Below, one piece after another: positions 1-5,554 of a DNA stretch of 5,591 bases; the first letter of the stretch is position 1, and every line of letters begins with the position of its first letter. The notes beneath the pieces are model-generated. The model saw only the letters and a program-made list of their open reading frames with translations. It was not told the DNA's origin and ran no database searches. The DNA is from an uncultured Paracoccaceae bacterium (GTDB lineage: Bacteria > Pseudomonadota > Alphaproteobacteria > Rhodobacterales > Rhodobacteraceae): the NCBI GenBank assembly GCA_937132145.1, contig CAKZNY010000032.1:1-5591 (forward strand). The letters are read 5' to 3'. A program made the position numbers and the translations under genes.

Positions 1-137
1 CGTATTTCAATGCTTTATCCGGTGGACACAGTATTAACCAATTCGTAACGTTAAGTAATTCTTAATTTTCTATTGGCTTTAATCTTGCACACCAATTAAC
101 AATAATTAATAACAATTAAACTCGGACTATATTCACT
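1..137 (+). promoter_or_regulatory. AT-rich leader and probable promoter region of galU
   Basis: This AT-rich stretch lies directly upstream of galU and shows no coding signal. A weak sigma-70-like pair can be proposed: TTGCAC at 85-90 and TAATAA at 107-112, 16 nt apart, but the -35 matches consensus at only three positions. There is no good Shine-Dalgarno sequence before the GTG start at 138. An in-frame TAA at 117-119 rules out a longer galU. That a promoter lies here is inferred from position and base composition; the exact boxes are a guess. Confidence 0.3.
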
Positions 138-1019
138 GTGAAACGTAAAGTAACCAAAGCTATTTTTCCTGTCGCCGGCCTCGGCACCCGCTTTTTACCA
201 GCAACAAAATCTATTCCCAAAGAAATCATGACACTGGTTGATCGCCCGCTAATCCAATACGCGATTGACGAGGCCCGAGCCGCTGGCATCAAGGAATTCA
301 TCTTCGTAACCGCCAAAGGTAAAGGCGCGCTGGAAGACTATTTCGACGCCGCGCCCGAGCTTGAAAAAGCCCTTCGTAAAAAAGGCAAAACCGATCTTCT
401 GAAAGAACTTCGGGCAACGGACATGGAAAGTGGCGCAATCGCCTACATCCGCCAACGCGAGGCTCTTGGCCTTGGTCACGCCGTATGGTGCGCGCGCCGT
501 TTGATCTCGAACGAGCCTTTTGCGGTACTGCTGCCCGACGATGTGATTTCTGCCGACAAACCTTGTTTGCAGCAAATGGTCGAACAATACGCCGAAACCG
601 GCGGTAACATGGTCGCCACGATGGAAGTAAAACCCGAGGAAGTGTCGTCCTACGGCATCCTTTCGGTTACGCAAACCGACGGGCGGTTATTAACCGTCGA
701 TGACATGGTCGAAAAACCTGCGCTCGAAGATGCGCCCTCCAAATGTGCTGTGATCGGGCGTTATATTCTGGAACCGACGATTATGAATCGCCTAAAAGAC
801 CTGAAGCAAGGCAACGGCGGCGAGATTCAGCTGACCGACGCAATCGCGCAAGAAGCACGCGATGGCGGCAAGGTTTACGGGTATGCGTTCGAGGGAAAAC
901 GCTATGATTGTGGCTCGAAAGCAGGATTTCTGAAAGCCACGATAGCCTTTGCACTTGAACGCGAGGACCTGAAAGACGATCTAGCGGATTTCATTAAACA
1001 AACCGCTGCCGGGCTGTAG
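138..1019 (+). CDS. galU: UTP--glucose-1-phosphate uridylyltransferase (UDP-glucose pyrophosphorylase)
   Basis: This cytoplasmic nucleotidyltransferase makes UDP-glucose and pyrophosphate from UTP and glucose-1-phosphate, supplying sugar donors for exopolysaccharide, capsule and LPS. At 293 residues it is close to the usual bacterial GalU length (E. coli about 302). The N-terminal nucleotide-binding signature GLGTRFLPATKSIPKE is at residues 14-29, the LPDD motif at 132-135, GGEIQLTDAI at 227-236 and YDCGSKAGFL at 256-265; all are typical GalU landmarks. The GTG at 138 is chosen because it gives the MKRKVTKAIFPVAGLG beginning normal for alphaproteobacterial GalU, and an in-frame TAA at 117-119 excludes an earlier start. 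No strong ribosome binding site is visible. The gene is intact. A glycosyltransferase starts 7 nt after its stop, so the two are probably co-transcribed for surface-polysaccharide synthesis. Confidence 0.96.
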   Translation: MKRKVTKAIFPVAGLGTRFLPATKSIPKEIMTLVDRPLIQYAIDEARAAGIKEFIFVTAKGKGALEDYFDAAPELEKALRKKGKTDLLKELRATDMESGAIAYIRQREALGLGHAVWCARRLISNEPFAVLLPDDVISADKPCLQQMVEQYAETGGNMVATMEVKPEEVSSYGILSVTQTDGRLLTVDDMVEKPALEDAPSKCAVIGRYILEPTIMNRLKDLKQGNGGEIQLTDAIAQEARDGGKVYGYAFEGKRYDCGSKAGFLKATIAFALEREDLKDDLADFIKQTAAGL

Positions 1020-1026
1020 AGCCGAC

Positions 1027-2259
1027 ATGGCGTTAAAGGGCAGCACTCCCACTGTTGTTATTGACATTTCGCGCACGATTTCCGGGGCTGGCCAAAAGTT
1101 TTTAACCGGCATAGATCGCGTAGAGCGCGCCTATATGGAGCATTTTCTGGAATCTCCGAACCCCGTGCTTTTCCTCGCGCGATTCGACGTGCAATCTGCC
1201 CTGCTAGACCAACAATCAATGCGAGAGCTTTACGCACTTATCCAGCAAAACGGCCCATGGGATAAGCCCGGCATCGGTGGATTACTTGGCCGCCGAAGGC
1301 ACCGCATGGCTGCCCCGATAAGGAATACCGTCCGGCGTCTCGCCCTTTCTTGGCCCTACCTTGCGCGCGGGCTAAAAACCCATGCACCAGCCGGATTTAT
1401 TTATCTCAACGTCGGGCACGAAAAGTTGCGACCCGGCCTTTGGCCAAAGTTAAGGCGCAGCGGGGCGGGCAAGATCGTTGTTATGATCCACGACCTGATC
1501 CCCATTGATTTTCCGCAATTTACGACCCCCAAAAGCACGGCGAATTTCGGGGCGCGAATGCAGGCGCTGACCAGACATGCCGACTTCTTCATTTATAATT
1601 CGAGTGACACAGAAAAACGCATGCAACGCTGGTTCACAAAATGGGGCACCTCGGTCGAAGGGCGCGTTGTTCTGCTGGGCACGGAGCCGCTTCCGTTTAG
1701 CGGTGCCCCGCCCCCCTCGACCACGCCATATTTTGTTTGCCTAAGCACGATCGAGCCGCGCAAAAATCACAAACTGTTGCTGGATATCTGGGCCGAATTT
1801 CATACCACTCTACCGGAGAACGAAATCCCTCATCTTCACATCGTCGGTCGGCGCGGCTGGCTGAACGAGGACGTTTTCAACACACTCGACACCGCCCCTT
1901 TCATGGGGAAAACCGTGTTTGAACATAGCCGGATGCCTGATGAACAGCTTGGGTCCTTAATGAAGGGGGCGAGGGCGTTGCTTTTCCCCTCGTTTACGGA
2001 GGGGTTTGGATATCCGCTAGTAGAGGCGCTCCAGATGCGGGTGCCGGTTATCTGCTCGGACTTGCCATGTTTTCACGAGATCGCAGGGGACGCCCCGCTG
2101 TATATCGACATCGAAAATCAACAGAAGTGGCGCGATAAAATACGTGAGGTTGCAACCTCGGATAGCATTTCGAAAAGCTTGGCGATTAAAATACCCGAAC
2201 TCCCTAAATGGGACTCACATTTTCATAATATTGACACTATTCTAGACGATATAAGTTAA
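1027..2259 (+). CDS. Glycosyltransferase family 4-type protein (GT-B fold), probable polysaccharide synthesis
   Basis: This is a 410-residue GT-B glycosyltransferase, likely transferring a sugar from a nucleotide-sugar donor to a growing surface polysaccharide or lipid-linked oligosaccharide at the cytoplasmic side of the membrane. The N-terminal part (about 10-30) carries VVIDISRTISGAG and GIDRVERAY. A VVMIHDLIPIDFP segment follows near 150. The C-terminal donor domain opens with FVCLSTIEPRKNH at 236-248 and has the EX7E motif in FTEGFGYPLVEA, with E325 and E333. A conserved segment with SDLPCFHEIAGDA follows. No signal peptide or clear membrane segment is seen. The start lies 7 nt after the galU stop with little ribosome-binding sequence, suggesting translational coupling. 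An insertion sequence begins 16 nt after its stop, so any downstream partners are displaced or lost. The sugar and acceptor cannot be told from sequence. Confidence 0.85.
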   Translation: MALKGSTPTVVIDISRTISGAGQKFLTGIDRVERAYMEHFLESPNPVLFLARFDVQSALLDQQSMRELYALIQQNGPWDKPGIGGLLGRRRHRMAAPIRNTVRRLALSWPYLARGLKTHAPAGFIYLNVGHEKLRPGLWPKLRRSGAGKIVVMIHDLIPIDFPQFTTPKSTANFGARMQALTRHADFFIYNSSDTEKRMQRWFTKWGTSVEGRVVLLGTEPLPFSGAPPPSTTPYFVCLSTIEPRKNHKLLLDIWAEFHTTLPENEIPHLHIVGRRGWLNEDVFNTLDTAPFMGKTVFEHSRMPDEQLGSLMKGARALLFPSFTEGFGYPLVEALQMRVPVICSDLPCFHEIAGDAPLYIDIENQQKWRDKIREVATSDSISKSLAIKIPELPKWDSHFHNIDTILDDIS

Positions 2260-2275
2260 AACTTTTGTATGGAGA

Positions 2276-2314
2276 CGTCAGCATAACTGCAGATTCAGAC
2301 AGTTCTTGGTATTT
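2276..2314 (+). repeat. IS5 element, candidate left terminal inverted repeat
   Basis: The core GCATAACT (2281-2288) is an exact match to the right end read inward (GCATAACT on the minus strand, 3492 down to 3485). Outer bases agree as CNTCN. Inner similarity is patchy but continues to about 2314. The boundary is inferred. Confidence 0.5.
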
Positions 2315-2396
2315 TGAGCGATGAACGTCGGTTATGGCTGCGACTTAAGGCCCTGAGGGGCACGGTTTTGGGGTTATTTCCTGATTTCGGCCGTAC

Positions 2397-3443
2397 TTAT
2401 CCCGTGGGTGCCAATTCTTTCAGGCCAAAAAGGAGCAGGAATTTAGCACCCTTTTGTATGTTGTGGGCGACAGCTGCCAAGCCGAATAGGATCAGATTTT
2501 TCGCCAAACCCATTAGTCGTGTGCGCCCCAGACCATAGCGGGATTTGTACGTAGCAAAGGGGCGTTCGCCGCCGGATCGGGTCACCGCGATTTCTGCGTT
2601 GCGGGTTTTGTCTGCCTCTGACAATGGGTGGGCACGATAGCCTTTGCGTTGCACCCTGTCCGCAATGCCGAATTTCGCAAGCTTATCCCGCGTGGCTTGC
2701 GAGCTATAGGCCGCGTCGGCGTAAAGAGCCGCCTCATCTCCGAGCAAAAGCGTGTCGCGCTCAACGCTGTCATGCACATTGCCGGGGGTGACGGTCTAGC
2801 GGTGGATGAACCCGTCTTTATCCACGCCGGTGTGGATTGAATAGCCATAGGTGGATTTTAGGGTGCCGCGGCTGTCGGCCTTGACCATTGCCTGGCAGGC
2901 CATTGCAAAGCAATGGCTGAGAAGGGGGCCAGCCTGCCTCGGGGTCACGTTTAGGCTGGCCATCCACATCTTTTCCGGGCCCCGATTGCGCGGCCTCAAC
3001 CGGCGTGGCGTCGATGATGTTTATCCGCCCTTCGGTCATGATAATGTGTTTTGCCTCAAGCTGACGGTTGACCTCGCCCAGCAAAACTTCCCACAGATCA
3101 TGCTCGATCAGCTTGGCCCTAAACCGCCCGATGGTGGTGGCATCCGGCACATCTCCGCCCAGCTCAAGGTGGCAAAACTTGCGAAATAACAGATCACGAA
3201 ACAGGGTCTGGGCCAGTTCCACATCACTGAGGCGATACCAGATGCCCAGGAGCGATGCGCGCAGGAGCGTCAGGAGCGGATAGCTGGGCCGACCTGTCTT
3301 ACCAGCGTAAATGCCAGACATGATCCGCTCAAGCTCGCCCCAGTCCAAAACCGCCTCCGCCCATCTAGGCCACGCAGGCTCGGGTGCTCAAGATCAGCGC
3401 TGGTAATGAAAAGTTCGGGTTGGGTGGAAAATGGCTTGTGCAT
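2397..3443 (-). pseudogene. IS5-family DDE transposase, broken by deletion, hairpin insertion and amber codon
   Basis: This would be a DDE transposase of roughly 335 residues. The start is the ATG at 3443-3441 (MHKPFSTQPELFITSADLEH), which shows more of the N-terminus than the open frame starting at 3348. Three lesions are visible. Near 3360-3362 one C is missing (plus strand), moving the frame between LRGLDG and the expected AEAVLDWGELERI. At 2885-2928 a 44-nt hairpin sequence sits after DPEAGW, and the frame resumes at VKADSRGTLKSTYGY. At 2798-2796 a TAG replaces an expected Gln codon between DGFIHR and TVTPGNVHDS. The catalytic triad is still recognisable across the frames: D in INIIDATPVEA (about residue 145), D in ALYADAAYSS, and E in TRSGGERPFATYK. 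The family is clear; the reconstruction relies on my memory of intact relatives. Confidence 0.9.
2885..2928 (-). repeat. Hairpin insertion repeat, copy 1 (in the IS5 transposase)
   Basis: On the minus strand it starts CCCCCTTCTC, then A, then a perfect hairpin GCCATTGC-TTT-GCAATGGC (plus-strand 2899-2917), then CTGCCAGGCA and ATGG. A second small palindrome, GCCTG-C-CAGGC, covers the 3' part. It interrupts the transposase after the Trp codon of EAGW. The expected sequence there is Trp-His-Val-Lys, so about 44 nt replace about 4, a net gain near 40 that shifts the frame. The same start and end sequences recur at 4170-4209 and 5482-5522. Boundaries are estimated to within a few bases. Confidence 0.85.
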
Positions 3444-3458
3444 GGCAGCACAATAGCA

Positions 3459-3497
3459 AAATCAAAAACCGTTGGGAACCCCAGAGTTATGCAGAGG
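3459..3497 (-). repeat. IS5 element, candidate right terminal inverted repeat
   Basis: Read inward on the minus strand it begins CCTCTGCATAACTCTGG and continues toward the transposase start at 3443. It pairs with the left end at 2276. It abuts the candidate left end of the ISAs1 element at 3498, and no host DNA is left between them. Confidence 0.5.
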
Positions 3498-3570
3498 CCG
3501 GGGAATAGCTTTTGAAAAAAGCATTTTGAATTTTTGCTGATCTGATTCACATAGTGGCATTCTTAATTTC

Positions 3571-3576
3571 AGGAGG
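3571..3576 (+). promoter_or_regulatory. Ribosome binding site of the ISAs1 transposase
   Basis: AGGAGG lies 5 nt before the ATG at 3582 and fixes that start. It is the strongest Shine-Dalgarno sequence seen in the window. A weak promoter pair, TTGAAT (3526-3531) and CATAGT (3550-3555) with an 18-nt spacer, lies just upstream. Confidence 0.75.
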
Positions 3577-3581
3577 ATGCT

Positions 3582-4728
3582 ATGTCAGGTGAATTTTCGC
3601 ATATATTTGAAGGGGTTGAAGATCCGCGCCGCAGCAATGCCACGCGCCATGATTTGCATGAAATGTTGATGATTGCGCTTTTATGTACTCTTTGTGGCGG
3701 CGAGGGCTGTTGTGATATGGCGCTTTTCGGGCGCTCAAAAGAGCCGTTTTTGCGCAAATTCATGCGTTTGGAGCATGGAATCCCCAGCCATGATGCCTTT
3801 TCCGATCTGTTCAAGGCACTTGATCCGGTCAGTTTTCAGCAGGTAATGCAGCGGCTGGTTGAACGGTTTGCCGGTGAACTTGAAGGCGTTGTGGCGATTG
3901 ACGGCAAGTGTTTGCGCCGGTCTTTCTGTCGCGCCTCGGGCAAGTCGCCATTGCATCTGGTGCAGGCGTTTTGTTCACAGAGCAGTCTGGTTCTGGGCCA
4001 GATTGCGGTTGACGAGAAGTCGAACGAAATTACCGCATTGCCGAAATTGCTGGAGCTTTTGGACATCAAGGGCTGGATCGTCACCGCCGATGCCATGCAT
4101 ACCCAAAGGGACAGCGCAAAGGCGATTTGTTCCAAGGGCGCAGACTATGTTCTGGCGCTCAAGGGCAATCCCCCTCTCGGGCATGTAAACATGCCCTGCC
4201 GGGCAGCGGGGAACGCTCTATGATGATGTAAAATTGTTTCTGTCTGATCCGCATCAACAAGAAAATATACAAGTATTTCAGGATGTTGATGTCAGTCATG
4301 GCCGTATAGAAACCCGCATTGCCCATCTGTGCGATGATATCGGATGGTTGCAGCGGTATCATGACTGGCCAAATCTGGCGGCGATCGGTAAAATCACCGC
4401 GACGCGGGAAAACGCTGGCAAAACATCTCGGGAAACACGCTACTATCTCCTGAGCAGGGCCATGAGTGCAGAAAAATTCCTCGCTGCCACCAGGGCGCAC
4501 TGGTCAATCGAAAACGCACTGCACTGGGTGCTGGACGTCACAATGAACGAGGACGCAATGCGCAACCGCAAAGGCAACGGCCCCGAAAATCTCGGTCTCC
4601 TGCGCCGCATGGCGCTCAATCTGGCAAGAAGCGAGGCCTCAAAAATTTCAATGCGCGGCAAACTGAAAAAAGCCGGATGGAATGACGATTTCATCCTCGA
4701 CCTCCTCCGGGCAACCATTCAGCTTTAA
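3582..4728 (+). pseudogene. ISAs1-family transposase, frameshifted by a hairpin insertion
   Basis: This is a DDE transposase of the ISAs1 / H-repeat-associated type, starting at an ATG with a good ribosome binding site. The N-terminal part has FEGVEDPRR and the DDE_Tnp_1-associated region. The first catalytic Asp is D107 in VVAIDGKCLRRS, the second D170 in WIVTADAMHTQR, and the Glu is in HWSIENALHWVLD (codon at 4510-4512), followed by VTMNEDAMRNR. The frame runs to ALKGN (Asn196). The hairpin repeat then intervenes, and the protein resumes in the +1 frame at GTLYDDVKLFL. Intact relatives read KGNQGTLYDDVK, so about 40 nt replace about 3, a net gain near 37. Without the insert the protein would be about 369 residues, normal for the family, with no other lesion visible. 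Read through, translation stops at 4221-4223. Confidence 0.92.
4170..4209 (+). repeat. Hairpin insertion repeat, copy 2 (in the ISAs1 transposase)
   Basis: It starts CCCCCTCTC (4170-4178). A perfect hairpin follows, GGGCATGT-AA-ACATGCCC (4179-4196), then CTGCCGGGCA and GCGG. A second perfect palindrome, CTGCC-G-GGCAG (4196-4206), shares one C with the first. It lies on the transposase coding strand between the Asn196 codon and the Gly-Thr-Leu-Tyr codons. Relative to copy 1 the flanks are nearly identical but the hairpin arms differ, with pairing kept. Confidence 0.88.
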
Positions 4729-4742
4729 AAGCGATTGCCTTG

Positions 4743-4788
4743 GGGCTGTCCAAGATAATCAACTTCGAGGTTATTATGCTATGCATAC
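4743..4788. other. Short spacer between ISAs1 and IS21 elements
   Basis: These 46 bp lie between the two candidate IS ends and hold no gene. An imperfect palindrome is present at about 4754-4778, with the AATAAC/ATAATC arms around TTCGA. It may be residual host DNA, a longer ISAs1 end, or a relic of another element; the sequence does not decide. Confidence 0.4.
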
Positions 4789-4838
4789 TGTCAATCGCAG
4801 AGTAAAAAGGGACCAGATCGCGGCGTAAAACTGGGCCA
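4789..4838 (+). repeat. IS21 terminal multiple repeats
   Basis: The tip TGTCAATCGCAG is followed by the 15-nt repeats at 4801-4815 and 4824-4838, 23 nt apart start to start, sharing GTAAAA, GG and CCA. IS21-family transposases (IstA) bind such repeated sites at the element ends. Confidence 0.65.
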
Positions 4839-4857
4839 CTGAGTTTTCGGTTATTGC

Positions 4858-4927
4858 GCGCTTTGGCGCGAGTGCTCCTCATGAAGCTAACGCGTGCCAA
4901 AGTGCATGTTGGCCGTTTGGCCAACAT
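4858..4927. repeat. Two adjacent stem-loops between istB and the IS21 end
   Basis: The first stem pairs GCGCTTTGGCGCG (4858-4870) with CGCGTGCCAAAGTGC (4891-4905), with a 2-nt bulge and one imperfect pair. The second is a perfect hairpin of 9-bp arms, ATGTTGGCC-GTTT-GGCCAACAT (4906-4927). They lie just downstream of the istB stop. Neither is followed by a T-run, so a standard terminator is not supported. Their flanks do not match the hairpin insertion repeats. They may block transcription across the IS end, but that is only a suggestion. Confidence 0.5.
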
Positions 4928-5481
4928 TGTTCTGATCTTGATGTGTTTGTTTATTGGCGGTTCTTACGGCTGTGTTTTAGCCGATAGCTTTCGCCGTTCA
5001 TCTCGAGGATGTGGACATGATGTGTCAAGCGATCCAGTAAAGCACCGGTTAATCGCTCAGATCCAAAAACCTCGGTCCATTCATCAAAGGGCAGGTTTGA
5101 GGTTATGATGATGGAGCCGCGCTCATAGCATTGGGATATAACCTCGAAGAGTAATTCAGCACCTGATTTACTCAGAGGGACGAAGCCCAGTTCATCAATG
5201 ATCAACAGGTTCTGGCTTGTCAGTTGTTTTTGCAGCCGTTGTAATTTCCGCTCGTCTTGGGCTTCAATCAGATCATGGACCAGGGCTGCCGCTGTTGTGA
5301 ATCGCACCTTCAGCCCTCTTTGACACGCAGCCAATCCAAGCCCTAAAGTGATGTGCGTCTTGCCTGTCCCTGATGGCCCAAGGGCGATAATGTTTTCCTT
5401 GCGATCCACGTAGTCACATCGTGCTAGATCCATTGTCAGGGGTTTGTTCAAGCTGGGCATGATCTTGAAGTCAAAGCTGAT

Positions 5482-5522
5482 CCGTTGCCCGGCAGTGGTT
5501 TGTTTGCAAACCATGAGAGGGG
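5482..5522 (-). repeat. Hairpin insertion repeat, copy 3 (in istB)
   Basis: On the minus strand it reads CCCCTCTC, then A, then the perfect hairpin TGGTTTG-CAAA-CAAACCA (plus-strand 5496-5513), then CTGCCGGGCA and ACGG. It separates the KSL codons from SFDF of IstB. About 44 nt (the repeat plus ATC) stand where about 4 are expected, a net gain near 40. The TCTC start, the CTGCCGGGCA block and the RYGG end match copies 1 and 2, while the arms are unrelated in sequence. Confidence 0.85.
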
Positions 5523-5554
5523 AGGCTCTTCGTGCTCGGGAACTTTGCCGCCTT

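Larger units (their letters stand above)
2276..3497 (-). mobile_element. IS5-family insertion sequence (defective), about 1.2 kb
   Basis: The element is defined by a degenerate IS5-family transposase on the minus strand and by candidate terminal inverted repeats. The left end reads inward CGTCAGCATAACT from 2276; the right end reads inward on the minus strand CCTCTGCATAACT from 3497. These match at 11 of 13 positions, and further similarity continues inside, including a TATTTTG/GATTTTG stretch about 30 nt in. The inferred length of about 1.22 kb is normal for IS5 elements. No convincing target duplication is visible: the left flank is the glycosyltransferase 3' side, and the right flank is the next IS. 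The ends may be off by a few bases, and 3498-3499 could belong to either element. Confidence 0.6.
3498..4742 (+). mobile_element. ISAs1-family insertion sequence, one visible lesion
   Basis: The element carries an ISAs1-type (H-repeat-like) transposase on the plus strand. Candidate ends are CCGGGGAATAGCTTTT from 3498 and, read inward from 4742 on the minus strand, CAAGGCAATCGCTTTT; they share GG, AAT and GCTTTT. The inferred length of about 1.25 kb suits the family. The left end abuts the IS5 end, so no target duplication can be read on that side, and none is evident at 4743. Apart from the hairpin insertion at 4170-4209 the element looks complete. The exact ends are provisional. Confidence 0.6.

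Noticed and set aside
249..674. A 141-residue open frame on the minus strand within galU, and others such as 4854-5108 on the plus strand.
   Set aside because: They are shadows or chance frames overlapping well-supported genes or IS ends, with no recognisable domain and no ribosome binding site.
991..1019. The galU 3' end contains AAACAAACCGCTGCCGGGC, matching 18 of 19 bases of the 3' half of repeat copy 3, in the same reading frame (KQTAAG against KQTTAG).
   Set aside because: The C-rich TCTC start and the GGCA-RYGG end are missing, the upstream arm pairs only poorly (GCGG with CCGC plus scattered pairs), and galU has a normal length and ending. It is probably chance, though a relic cannot be excluded; a genome-wide model score would decide.
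2253..2266. AAGTT-AA-AACTTTT after the glycosyltransferase stop as a terminator.
   Set aside because: The stem is only 5 bp, all but one pair A-T, with a 2-nt loop; it is too weak to support a terminator call.
2397..3348. Programmed frameshifting as the reason the IS5 transposase is split.
   Set aside because: The frame change coincides with an extra hairpin segment whose ends recur in two unrelated genes, and there are also an apparent deletion and an amber codon, so decay explains it better.
2262..3514. CTTTTG at 2262-2267 and 3509-3514 as a target duplication around the IS5 element.
   Set aside because: The second copy lies inside the ISAs1 end, and the distances to the inverted repeats differ on the two sides.
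4906..4927. The perfect hairpin ATGTTGGCC-GTTT-GGCCAACAT as a fifth copy of the insertion repeat.
   Set aside because: It lacks both the TCTC lead and the CTGCCRGGCA block, and it lies in IS21 non-coding end sequence beside another stem-loop.
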